A DNA stretch of 64,000 nt from Acidobacteriota bacterium (GTDB taxonomy: Bacteria > Acidobacteriota > UBA6911 > RPQK01 > JACQSY01): NCBI GenBank assembly GCA_016211085.1, contig JACQSY010000015.1:36665-100664 (forward strand), written 5' to 3'. A model generated the notes under the pieces. It was not told the DNA's origin, did not search any database, and worked only from the letters and a program-made list of their open reading frames with translations. Below are positions 1-7,897 of the stretch, one piece after another; the stretch's first letter is position 1; each line of letters starts with the position of its first letter. Made by a program: the position numbers and the translations under genes.

Positions 1-7
1 AGAGGCG

Positions 8-13
8 TATAAT
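8..13 (+). promoter_or_regulatory. -10 box for the PBP gene, leaderless
   Basis: A perfect TATAAT ends 6 nt before the ATG at position 20. Transcription would start at or next to the A of the ATG, and there is no room for a ribosome binding site. The -35 region lies outside the window. Confidence 0.55.
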
Positions 14-19
14 TTAATT

Positions 20-2410
20 ATGGTCCGGCTTAAGGGGCACAGTAAAGCAACGATTGTCGCTGAGGCCGTGGTTGGGTTGCTGTTTGCGGGCCTGATTTTT
101 GTGGGCTTTGCGGGGATCTATTATTTCGTCTATTTCGTCCGTCTCTACGAGACTCGGCTGAAGTACCAATCGCCGGAGACGACGGCCGTCTATACCCGGC
201 CCTACGAAATCAAAACAGGCCAAAAGCTTTCGAGGGCAGCCCTGAAGGACCGCCTTCAGAGAGCCGGTTACCGGGAGATCTCAGGAGATGAGCTTGCGTC
301 ACCATCCGACTGGTACTTTCAGTCCGAGGAGAGTCCATCTGTAATTCAATTCGGGCATTTAAATCCGCTGGCAGTCAATGTCCGTGAGGAATATGCAGTT
401 GTTTTTTCCGGCGCCGCCATCCACACCATTCGCCAGTCGGGTATCGAAACTAATTCAGCCTTTATTAAACCGGAATTCATTTCCAACTTGTTTGGCCCCT
501 CCCTGCAAAAAAAGCGGCGGCTTAGCTTTGAAGAGCTTCCGCCTCAATTGATAAACGCGGTGCTGGCGGCCGAGGACGAACGCTTCTTTTCGCACCAGGG
601 CTTCGACTTGGTCGCAATTATTCGAGCGGGCTTCGCCAACCTGTTAAACCGAGATCAACTGCAGGGTGCGAGTACGCTGACTCAACAATTCATCAAGAAT
701 TATTTTCTCACTCCAAAGCGAAATCTCAAGAGAAAGCTGGAAGAACTTTATCTGGCGGCATTACTGGAGAAAAGACTTACCAAGAAGCAAATTTTTGAGC
801 TTTATGCAAACGAGGTGTATCTGGGCCAGGTTGGGTCTTTTTCCATTTTGGGCTTTGGGGAAGGAGCCCGGACCTTTTTTGGGAAAAACGTGGACGAGCT
901 GACCATCGATGAGGCGGCATTTCTGGCAGGAATCATCCAGGCGCCAAACCGGCATTCTCCCTATCAAAACAAAGAAGCGGCCGTGCAGCGCCGCAACCAC
1001 ATCCTCGAACTGATGTGGAGGAAGAAACTGCTCACCGAAAAGGAAAAAGACGCGGCGCTTAAAGCTCCTTTGCAGCTGCAGCCGCACCGGCGGCGTGGGC
1101 AGGCTGAAGCCCTTTTTTTTGTCGATTACGTTCACGAGGCGCTCGACAAGGAATGGCCGGAGTGGAGGAAGAATCTCCGCAATTTTGAAATTTACACCAC
1201 CCTGGACATCGACCTTCAGAAAGCTGCCAACGAAGCCGTGGCGAAAGGAATGGAACAGGTTAAAAAACGGCTGGGAAGGCGGCGTAATATCCAGCCGGAG
1301 GCGGCCTTGGTGGCGCTGGATCCCAAGACCGGTGAGGTGCTGGCAATGGTTGGAGGCAGTAATTACTCCCAAAGCCAGTTCAATCGTGCAATCCGCGCTT
1401 ACCGGCAGCCCGGTTCGACCTTCAAGTCCTTTGTTTACGCGGCAGCTCTGGAGAAGAGCCTCGAGCACCACAATCCTCAGTACACACTCTCCAGTTCATT
1501 TGTCGACGAGCCGTATACGTTTTTTTATGAGAATAAACAGTATTCGCCCAGCAATTTTGGCGAGAAATACTATGGCCGCGTGACCTTGCGGCGTGCTCTT
1601 GCTCTCTCTTTGAATGTAGCCACTGTGAAACTGGCAGAGCAAATTGGCTTTGACTCGGTTGCGGATCTTTCAAACCGGGCAGGTTTCAGTCACGAGCTCA
1701 AGCCCTACCCGTCGGTGGCCCTGGGAACGTTTGAAGTGAGCTTACTGGAACTGGCACAGGCGTACACAGCTTTCGCGAACAATGGGCAGGTAGTCCTGGC
1801 GCACCCTCTGAAGGGTTTTCGGAAGGGTGGTGTTTTTGAGACGGTTGCCGGACCGGTACCTCAAAGCGTGATCCATCCGGAAACCGCGTTTTTGATTACC
1901 TCTGCTCTGCAATCAGTGGTCAACGAGGGAACAGGCGCCGGCGTGCGTGGCATGGGCTTCTACCTTCCTGCAGCGGGAAAGACGGGTTCTTCAGACGACA
2001 GCTGGTTCGTCGGGTATACGCCTGATTTGCTTTGTGCCGTGTGGGTGGGACGAGACGAACTGAAACCGGTGTACCTGGGCGGAGCTCAGGCAGCGCTGCC
2101 TATATGGGTCCATTTCATGATCCGTGCGCAACAACTGGGACGCTTGAGCGGGCGCGATTTTCAAATGCCCCCCAACATCGTAGCCGTGGCCATCGATCCC
2201 GACACCAACTTACTGGCGTGGCATAACTGCGAACGTGTCAGAACCGAATACTACATCAGGGGAACGCAGCCGACCGCCTACTGCAATGAGGAGTTTGAAG
2301 ACGCCGAGGAATTTTCGACCGATGTGGCCGCCAGTGAGTCAGAAGAGAGCGATACTCCCGCCAGTTCCCAGGATGGTTTTTGGGGCCGTGTGTGGGGCGT
2401 CTTACGTTAA
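20..2410 (+). CDS. mrcB: Class A penicillin-binding protein, PBP1B type
   Basis: Bifunctional peptidoglycan synthase (796 aa) that polymerises lipid II and cross-links the glycan strands in the periplasm. One membrane anchor (about residues 12-36) is followed by a UB2H-like region (about 55-140), a GT51 glycosyltransferase domain (EDERFF with catalytic Glu185, then GASTLTQQ) and a transpeptidase domain. The transpeptidase has STFK (nucleophile Ser466), SLN (530-532) and KTG (654-656), so it should be active. The UB2H-like insert is what points to PBP1B rather than PBP1A. An acidic, Ser-rich tail ends the protein. It converges on thrB with a 16-bp gap. Confidence 0.93.
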   Translation: MVRLKGHSKATIVAEAVVGLLFAGLIFVGFAGIYYFVYFVRLYETRLKYQSPETTAVYTRPYEIKTGQKLSRAALKDRLQRAGYREISGDELASPSDWYFQSEESPSVIQFGHLNPLAVNVREEYAVVFSGAAIHTIRQSGIETNSAFIKPEFISNLFGPSLQKKRRLSFEELPPQLINAVLAAEDERFFSHQGFDLVAIIRAGFANLLNRDQLQGASTLTQQFIKNYFLTPKRNLKRKLEELYLAALLEKRLTKKQIFELYANEVYLGQVGSFSILGFGEGARTFFGKNVDELTIDEAAFLAGIIQAPNRHSPYQNKEAAVQRRNHILELMWRKKLLTEKEKDAALKAPLQLQPHRRRGQAEALFFVDYVHEALDKEWPEWRKNLRNFEIYTTLDIDLQKAANEAVAKGMEQVKKRLGRRRNIQPEAALVALDPKTGEVLAMVGGSNYSQSQFNRAIRAYRQPGSTFKSFVYAAALEKSLEHHNPQYTLSSSFVDEPYTFFYENKQYSPSNFGEKYYGRVTLRRALALSLNVATVKLAEQIGFDSVADLSNRAGFSHELKPYPSVALGTFEVSLLELAQAYTAFANNGQVVLAHPLKGFRKGGVFETVAGPVPQSVIHPETAFLITSALQSVVNEGTGAGVRGMGFYLPAAGKTGSSDDSWFVGYTPDLLCAVWVGRDELKPVYLGGAQAALPIWVHFMIRAQQLGRLSGRDFQMPPNIVAVAIDPDTNLLAWHNCERVRTEYYIRGTQPTAYCNEEFEDAEEFSTDVAASESEESDTPASSQDGFWGRVWGVLR

Positions 2411-2426
2411 ACGATACTGCATCCCT

Positions 2427-3326
2427 TTAACTGACGAAACGCGGTCCTTCGAGATCCAGACCCAGAATTCGAAACGACGATTCGATCCTCTTTTTCTGAA
2501 AAGTGTTCACCATCCAGGAACCAATTTCTTGAAAACTTGCATCGGCCATGGCTATGACCGCTGAGCCGGAGCCACTGATAAAGACCGCCCATAACGCGTC
2601 CTCCAGATCTGGGGGCAGCCCTCTACGTTCCAGGAGTTCGGAAATCCCTGGAACCATGCGGGCTCGAAACGGCTGGTGCATTTGATCGCGGGTCGCTTCT
2701 CTAAGCAATTCTTTTTTCCCACCGGTAAGCGCGTGGACCAACAAGGCACAGCGTTGGAGATTAAAAACGGCCTCAGCGCGCGAGTATTTCTCTGGAAGGA
2801 TGGAACGCGCCTCCTGCGTGGATACCGTGACTTCCGGAACGGACACCACAAAGCGGCACTCCAGCATCGAAGCCAGTCTTTCTGCATGCATTCTTTCATC
2901 AACTACCCAGGAAATAGCCCAGCCTCCCAGGAAGCTGGCCGCCAGATTGTCAGGGTGCCCTTCCAAAGGAAGGGCGAGATCAAAACAAGCCTGACGGCTG
3001 AGCGTGATCCCGGACGCGCGCTCCGCAATTTTGATGCCCGAGACAATGGCCGCAGCGCTGCTTCCCAACCCCCTTCCCAAGGGGATGGGGTTTTCCATAG
3101 TGATCCTCATGCCGGGAACTTTGACCCTCAGAATCTCAAACGCGCAGCGGAGAGCGCGATCTGCCATATTCTCCTGCGAGGAATCCCATCCAACCCACTC
3201 AACCTGGTTGCCGGCAACAGGCTCCACATCCAGCTTTAAATACAAATCCAAAGCCGCTGAAAGTGTGTCAAAACCGGACCCGAGATTACTTGTACTTGCA
3301 GGAACCTTGAGCGTGAATTTATCCAT
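2427..3326 (-). CDS. thrB: Homoserine kinase
   Basis: GHMP-family kinase that phosphorylates L-homoserine with ATP, the step before threonine synthase. The ATP-binding motif PLGRGLGSSAAA lies about one third into the protein, and the N-terminus (KFTLKVPASTSNLGSGFD) is typical of ThrB. I start it at the ATG at 3326 (299 aa), which overlaps the aroDE stop by 8 bp and has GGAG 6-7 nt upstream; an upstream ATG at 3344 would add six residues and lacks such a site. It is the last gene of the pgsA-aroDE-thrB run, so translational coupling to aroDE is likely. Confidence 0.92.
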   Translation of the reverse strand: MDKFTLKVPASTSNLGSGFDTLSAALDLYLKLDVEPVAGNQVEWVGWDSSQENMADRALRCAFEILRVKVPGMRITMENPIPLGRGLGSSAAAIVSGIKIAERASGITLSRQACFDLALPLEGHPDNLAASFLGGWAISWVVDERMHAERLASMLECRFVVSVPEVTVSTQEARSILPEKYSRAEAVFNLQRCALLVHALTGGKKELLREATRDQMHQPFRARMVPGISELLERRGLPPDLEDALWAVFISGSGSAVIAMADASFQEIGSWMVNTFQKKRIESSFRILGLDLEGPRFVS

Positions 3327-4809
3327 CCGGCTGCTCCGATGCAAATGCGTCGCCTTGAGGGGGCTTCTTGACGGTCCGAAGAGCCTCCCTGACCCATTTC
3401 TTCATTAGATCACGATCAGGGTTGAATCCAGTCCAGGCCATAAATTGCAAAGCGGCCTGCTCCACAAACATTTCCAAACCAGAGATGACCGGAATTCCCT
3501 TTTTCTCAGCCAATCGAATTAAGAGCGTGCGTTCGGGATGATAGACCAGGTCGTAAACCAGATCGAATTGCAACTGTTGCTCTTCAAGAAGAGACTCGCC
3601 GATAGATGGAAACTGACCCACCGGGGTTGCATTGATGAGAATATCTGCTGCCTTGATTTCACCAAGATCGAGAAAGCTACAGCCCAATTCGGAAGCAAAC
3701 TGTGCAGCCCGGGACCGATTCCGGCCCGTGATCGTCACATCGGCTCCTTCGTTCTTCAGGGCTGTAACCACCGTTCGCGCAACCCCTCCATAGCCAAGCA
3801 CAAGAACAGTCTTCCCGCCAAGTTCCAGCCGCGAAAGCAGCGGTTTGAGGAAACCCGCATAATCGGAATTCAACCCCTCCCACCCCGAGTCGACCTTTAC
3901 CAAGGTGTTGATGGAGGCGATCGGCGATTCGATGTGGTTCGTATATTGAAGCACATCGGTCTTGAAAGGCGAGGTGATGCTAAATCCTCCGAACCGTAAA
4001 CAGGTGGTGGGAAGAAAATCGAACCAAGAGTGCACCTCGGAAAGCTGGAACGGAAAATAGACTTTTCCCATCTCATATCTTTGAAAGAGACAATTATGAA
4101 GCCACGGAGAAAGAGAGTGAGCTATAGGGTTCCCAAGGACTCCGTAAACAATGGGAGGCTTTCTCCATTCCGGAAGCCGGTAGAGCCAGGCAGCTTCGGA
4201 AAAGGGAAACTGCCCTGCCGCCAGCACGTGATCACTGTTTTCGGAAACATAGGTCCAGAAATTTCCGGTAAAAGCGCCCAGGAAACGTGAAGGCTGGCCA
4301 AAAGAACCCATCCCATGGATTACTCGAGGGGGCTGGGCCGGAATTGTCTCCTGAAAACGGAGCAGTTTAACTAGTTCGCGGCTGTCATTCACAGTTACCA
4401 CCAGCTTCGCAAGATCACCTGGGAGCGCGCGCAAGCGTCCCATGAGTTGTTCAAGCTCCTCCGGAAAGGCACCAAAGCAGTGAAGCGAGCGCAAGATACA
4501 CGTTAGCCTGGGGAGTACCGGGATCGAAGCCACGTCGTGCTCGAGATCCACCCACTGGAACCCGCGGCGGGCGGCCTGAGCCAGGCACTCGATACGCTCT
4601 GTTTCGGGACCATCGTAGTACCCGCCTTCTCTCCGCGGCCGGCAGGTGGCAATGAAACGGGCCCTGGCCCTTTTGGGAAGTTCCGGAACCTCCAGGTGCC
4701 CCAGACAGTCCAGGCGTACTTCAACATAGGCCAGTTGGCTCGCATAACGAGCCAGCTTTTCTTGAAGAGAGATTAGGGATTGCTCCGCTAGAGTGAGACA
4801 AAGATCCAC
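3319..4809 (-). CDS. aroDE: Fused 3-dehydroquinate dehydratase / shikimate dehydrogenase
   Basis: Two consecutive shikimate-pathway enzymes in one 496-aa chain. Residues 1-215 form a type I dehydroquinase with the catalytic His110 (RSLHCF) and the Schiff-base Lys135 (LAKLVVTV). Residues 220-485 form shikimate dehydrogenase: SLSP (232-235), catalytic Lys283 (SPFK), Asn301, the NSD at 314-316 (usually NTD) and the nucleotide-binding loop GYGGVA (339-344). The order is that of the plant bifunctional enzyme. The start is a GTG with no obvious ribosome binding site; the following DLCLTL aligns with the usual first strand, which supports it. Lies 28 bp downstream of pgsA. Confidence 0.9.
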   Translation of the reverse strand: MDLCLTLAEQSLISLQEKLARYASQLAYVEVRLDCLGHLEVPELPKRARARFIATCRPRREGGYYDGPETERIECLAQAARRGFQWVDLEHDVASIPVLPRLTCILRSLHCFGAFPEELEQLMGRLRALPGDLAKLVVTVNDSRELVKLLRFQETIPAQPPRVIHGMGSFGQPSRFLGAFTGNFWTYVSENSDHVLAAGQFPFSEAAWLYRLPEWRKPPIVYGVLGNPIAHSLSPWLHNCLFQRYEMGKVYFPFQLSEVHSWFDFLPTTCLRFGGFSITSPFKTDVLQYTNHIESPIASINTLVKVDSGWEGLNSDYAGFLKPLLSRLELGGKTVLVLGYGGVARTVVTALKNEGADVTITGRNRSRAAQFASELGCSFLDLGEIKAADILINATPVGQFPSIGESLLEEQQLQFDLVYDLVYHPERTLLIRLAEKKGIPVISGLEMFVEQAALQFMAWTGFNPDRDLMKKWVREALRTVKKPPQGDAFASEQPDG

Positions 4810-4837
4810 GGGTATTTGACAAGGAGCAGTGGTTGGA

Positions 4838-5500
4838 TCAGCGCGCCGTTCCTCCTAGTGCAGGGGGCCCATCAGGTTTTATCAGAGCGTTACTGCCGGA
4901 CCGCTGTCTGCGCAGCAGGCTGATTTTTCGGCGCATCTCGCGCCGCGTTCGATACTTAATGCTTTCATCAACCTGGCCCCAGAAGCGGCGGAAATACTGG
5001 ACCATGGATGTAATCGCCAGGACTACAACCAGCCAAAGGAGTAGCTGGCCGGCCGGGTAAAGAATGCTGTCAGGATAGCGATTGCCCATAATCAGCGCGC
5101 TAACGCAGAGCACCTGGGTGGCCATCTTGTATTTTCCAAGGCGGGATGCGGAAATACTGAAGCCCTCAGCAGAAGCAATGCTACGCAGTCCGGTAACCGC
5201 AAACTCACGCCCGATAATTACCACCACCATCCATGCGGCTACCATATTCAACTCGACCAGTGAAACAAAAGCCGCGGAAATCAGCAGTTTGTCGGCAATT
5301 GGATCCAACAGTTTTCCCAGCGTCGTCACCTGGAGTCGCCGTCGTGCCAGATAACCATCCAGCAAATCGGTGATCGCTGCCGCCATGAACACAATGAATC
5401 CCCAGATCTCCCGCTCTGGAGAAGATCCCGTCAAAAGAACGACCACCAGCAACGGCACCAAAAAAATCCGCAAAACCGTGAGGGAGTTCGGAAGATTCAT
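4838..5500 (-). CDS. pgsA: CDP-diacylglycerol-glycerol-3-phosphate phosphatidyltransferase
   Basis: Inner-membrane enzyme (220 aa) making phosphatidylglycerophosphate from CDP-diacylglycerol and glycerol-3-phosphate, the committed step to phosphatidylglycerol and cardiolipin. The CDP-alcohol phosphotransferase signature is complete: Asp45, Asp48-Gly49, Ala52-Arg53, Gly62, Asp66 and Asp70. Several hydrophobic segments follow. The basic C-terminal extension of about 40 residues is longer than in most homologues. ATG start. First gene of a minus-strand run with aroDE and thrB, divergent from the nucleotidyltransferase at 5593. Confidence 0.9.
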   Translation of the reverse strand: MNLPNSLTVLRIFLVPLLVVVLLTGSSPEREIWGFIVFMAAAITDLLDGYLARRRLQVTTLGKLLDPIADKLLISAAFVSLVELNMVAAWMVVVIIGREFAVTGLRSIASAEGFSISASRLGKYKMATQVLCVSALIMGNRYPDSILYPAGQLLLWLVVVLAITSMVQYFRRFWGQVDESIKYRTRREMRRKISLLRRQRSGSNALIKPDGPPALGGTAR

Positions 5501-5527
5501 AAAAATCGATTCACTTATAACACAATT

Positions 5528-5544
5528 CTCCCCTTTAAGGGGAG
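5528..5544. promoter_or_regulatory. 17-bp palindrome between divergent genes
   Basis: CTCCCCTTTAAGGGGAG is a perfect palindrome around a central T. It lies between the starts of pgsA (5500, minus) and the nucleotidyltransferase (5593, plus). No T-run follows on either strand, so it does not look like a terminator. An operator or a hairpin in the pgsA leader is possible. Confidence 0.35.
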
Positions 5545-5592
5545 CAATCGAGCGATGTCCTGATTTCTGGTTTGTGTTAGCATAAACAGCCT

Positions 5593-6633
5593 GTGATTAA
5601 AGCCGTGATCCTCTCGGGAGGGGCGGACAGCGGTTTGCTCCCGCTGACGATCAACACGCCAAAATCGCTGCTGCCCATCGGCAACTACCCCTTGCTGCTT
5701 TTCCAGATACACCAGCTTAAGCGTGCCGGCGTCACTGAAATCATTCTGAGCCTCCCGCACGAACCACGAAAGATTCGCGATGTTTTCGATGATGGGTCTG
5801 ATTTCGGCGTCATCATTCGCTACCATGTAGAGAGTACTCCTCTGGGAACCGCCGGTGCCTTCAAACGTGCCGAACATCTGATCGATGACACGGCCGTGGT
5901 CGTTAACGGCGACATTGTGACCGAGTTCAGCTTTGAAAAGGCCCTGGCGATTCATCGTTCCAACAACGCAGTTGCTACCATCTCTATTTGTGAAGTTCCC
6001 CGCCCCCGTTCCTACGGAGTGGTTGAGACCGGACAGGACGGACGTGTCACGCGTTTTCTGGAACGTCCTCGCGGCCAACAATTTAGAACCAACATGGTCA
6101 ATGCCGGGGTTTACATTCTTGAGCCGGAGGTTTTGAACTGGATCCCGGAGGGACGGCAGTTTTTTTTTGAAAGGGATCTCTTTCAACTCTTTTTAAAAAA
6201 GGCGGTTCCCTTCTTCGCGGCGAGTTTTTCGGAGTACTGGACGGAGATCACCCGCCCCCATAATTACTGGCAAAGCAATATGGATTTTCTGGACCACAAG
6301 CTCACAACCCCTGAATTCCTAGCGTTTGCGAAAAGGCACCACCCGCCGGACAACCCCATGGTTACCGCAGACTCCTCGTCCTTTATCGATCACGATTGTC
6401 TGCTCAAGGCAGGCACCCGCATCGAGCACTCGGTCATTGGCAGCAACTGCCGCATTGAGGAAGGGGCGTTAATCCGGCGTTCGGTCATTTGGCCGGGGTG
6501 TCGAATTCAACGGGGTGCCGTCGTAAACGGCAGCATCCTTGGTCGCGGCTGCTTAATTGGGGACGGAGTTCGAATTCGAGCCGGGAACCTGATCGGTGAC
6601 CGATCTACCCTGACCAGCGAGAGCCGGACTTAG
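5593..6633 (+). CDS. NDP-sugar synthase (nucleotidyltransferase with beta-helix tail)
   Basis: Likely transfers a nucleotide to a sugar 1-phosphate for polysaccharide or envelope sugar synthesis (346 aa). The N-terminal Rossmann-like domain has the family start (VILSGGADSGLLPLT, then TPKSLLPIGNYPLL, replacing the more usual GGxGTRL) and later VNGDIV and the YGVVE segment. The last 90 residues carry hexapeptide repeats (IGSNCRIEEGALI, LGRGCLIGDGVRI) of a left-handed beta-helix. It resembles mannose-1-phosphate guanylyltransferase and glucose-1-phosphate transferases; the substrate cannot be told. The start is GTG, without a ribosome binding site but 6 nt after a CATAAA that could be a -10 box. 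Confidence 0.8.
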   Translation: MIKAVILSGGADSGLLPLTINTPKSLLPIGNYPLLLFQIHQLKRAGVTEIILSLPHEPRKIRDVFDDGSDFGVIIRYHVESTPLGTAGAFKRAEHLIDDTAVVVNGDIVTEFSFEKALAIHRSNNAVATISICEVPRPRSYGVVETGQDGRVTRFLERPRGQQFRTNMVNAGVYILEPEVLNWIPEGRQFFFERDLFQLFLKKAVPFFAASFSEYWTEITRPHNYWQSNMDFLDHKLTTPEFLAFAKRHHPPDNPMVTADSSSFIDHDCLLKAGTRIEHSVIGSNCRIEEGALIRRSVIWPGCRIQRGAVVNGSILGRGCLIGDGVRIRAGNLIGDRSTLTSESRT

Positions 6634-6700
6634 GAACGACAACCGCACTCCCATCCCGTCTTTCCGCTTCCCGAGCCATATCTAGGTGTAGGTTATAAAA

Positions 6701-6715
6701 TGTTTATATTAAACA
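6701..6715. promoter_or_regulatory. TGTTTA-TAT-TAAACA palindrome
   Basis: A perfect 6+6 inverted repeat with a 3-nt centre in an AT-rich patch between the nucleotidyltransferase stop and the promoter of the 3D-domain gene. It lies about 50 bp upstream of that gene's -10 box, a plausible operator position. No T-run, so a terminator is less likely. Confidence 0.3.
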
Positions 6716-6764
6716 ATTTAGTTTCGCTACCCCCTCCCCAAATGTGCCCTGGGTTTCCCTGCCG

Positions 6765-6773
6765 TGGTATACT
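6765..6773 (+). promoter_or_regulatory. Extended -10 promoter of the 3D-domain gene
   Basis: TGGTATACT matches the extended -10 pattern TGnTATAAT. No convincing -35 box is seen 17 nt upstream. The predicted leader is about 40 nt and contains the AGGAG that precedes the ATG at 6820. Confidence 0.5.
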
Positions 6774-6819
6774 AAAACCTTTGTGTTAGGGGGTATCTTG
6801 TTTGAGAGAGGAGAGCATT

Positions 6820-7374
6820 ATGAGACAAGGACAACAACCGGAGAATGTTTGGGGCGTTGCCGTTGCCTTATTTGCTGGCTTTCTCTTGGTCTTCTCAGCC
6901 AGTTTCTTTATCTTTTCGCTTCAATCGACTCCTAGCCTTCGGTTGGCAAACGCGCCTGTAGCTGTTGGTTACCAGGATTTATTCCCGGTGCCCAAAGAGT
7001 CACTGCAAACGTCCGTCCTACATCAGGTTGCTGCTACGACCGCTTCGGATTACCAGGTTTTCAAGGCCACAGCCTATTCCATAGCAGGGATCACTTTTTC
7101 AGGAGTGCGTGTGGCAGAAGGAATCGTCGCCGCCGATCCGGAAATCCTGCCCATCGGCTCGGTCATTGAGGTCCGAGCCGACGATTACAGCGGAATTTAC
7201 ACGGTCCTGGACACAGGCTCACTTGTGCAAGGTCGCCACATTGACATCTACTTACGGGACACCCAGCAGGCGATAGAATTTGGCCGCCGCCCCGTCAAAG
7301 TTCGGGTGCTTCGTTACGGGTGGACTATTTCGAGCCGGAGCCTCCCTCCATTCAAGTCCTCGCCTACCGGTTGA
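6820..7374 (+). CDS. Secreted or anchored 3D-domain protein
   Basis: Envelope protein (184 aa) with one N-terminal hydrophobic segment (about residues 12-33) and a C-terminal 3D domain, the double-psi beta-barrel named for its three aspartates and found in MltA and Rpf/YabE-type wall proteins. The segments FKATAYS, VAADPEILPIGSVIEV and VLDTGSLVQGRHIDIYL hold the conserved residues. A role in peptidoglycan turnover is inferred from the fold. I chose the ATG at 6820 because AGGAG lies 7 nt upstream; a TTG at 6802 in frame has none. Confidence 0.78.
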   Translation: MRQGQQPENVWGVAVALFAGFLLVFSASFFIFSLQSTPSLRLANAPVAVGYQDLFPVPKESLQTSVLHQVAATTASDYQVFKATAYSIAGITFSGVRVAEGIVAADPEILPIGSVIEVRADDYSGIYTVLDTGSLVQGRHIDIYLRDTQQAIEFGRRPVKVRVLRYGWTISSRSLPPFKSSPTG

Positions 7375-7622
7375 CCTTATTCTGCTGTCGTAAGAGTTGT
7401 TGCGAGTCAAATGCTGGCCAGTCGAGGCGTGACCACGTGTCTCCGTCGCCTGGAGATAACTCCAAATCTTTACAGAATAGCCGGTTACAGTCGATTCCAG
7501 CTAGAGCCATCCTTGACTTCGACAAGTGAGACCGACTGCCAGAAATGGATCACCACGTCGAAAGGCTACCAATTCAAGATCTCAGCCCCACGGAATCAAT
7601 AAGAAAACAAACTCCAGGGAAG
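7375..7622. other. Intergenic stretch without supported gene
   Basis: About 250 bp after the 3D-domain gene. Short open frames (for example a 63-codon one from 7411) have no ribosome binding site and no recognisable composition. No tRNA or terminator seen. Confidence 0.4.
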
Positions 7623-7869
7623 AGGCAATCGCCTAAAAAAAAGCGGTGACTTTTCACGGCGCCTCAAATGGCGCTCAAAGCGCGGCCAGCATATCTGATG
7701 TGGGAAACCACAGGTGAATTGCTGCGACTGTGCCGCCCTTCCCCCTGCCGGCGAGGGCTGCGCCTCGCCTACCTCCACCTGCGCCAGCGCACCTGATCGC
7801 AGGCCACCCCGACACGGTTCATTTTCAATCGGTCTCCTTTTTCGGAGGGTTGCCGCCCTCCGGAAAGGG
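7623..7869. repeat. Cluster of six short hairpins upstream of uvrC
   Basis: Six inverted repeats in 250 bp: 7623-7626/7631-7634; 7659-7663/7670-7674; 7671-7675/7679-7683; GGCGAGG 7750-7756 with CCTCGCC 7763-7769 (loop GCTGCG); TGCGC-CA-GCGCA 7780-7791; and CGGAGGG 7843-7849 with CCCTCCG 7856-7862 (loop TTGCCG), which extends with G-T pairs to about 14 bp (7836-7869). Two of them share a 7-bp stem and 6-nt loop. The block may be a REP-like non-autonomous element or a structured leader; no protein is supported. Confidence 0.4.
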
Positions 7870-7880
7870 GAACGGCAAGT

Positions 7881-7889
7881 TGCTATAAT
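7881..7889 (+). promoter_or_regulatory. Extended -10 promoter of uvrC
   Basis: TGCTATAAT is a perfect extended -10 box ending 8 nt before the uvrC ATG. The transcript should begin within a few nucleotides of the start codon, so the mRNA would be leaderless or nearly so. Confidence 0.6.
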
Positions 7890-7897
7890 CGGCGTGA

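Noticed and set aside
761..1471. Long minus-strand open frame inside the PBP gene
   Set aside because: Antisense shadow of a gene with complete catalytic motifs; no domain or start signal.
7411..7602. 63-codon open frame after the 3D-domain gene
   Set aside because: No ribosome binding site, promoter or recognisable composition.
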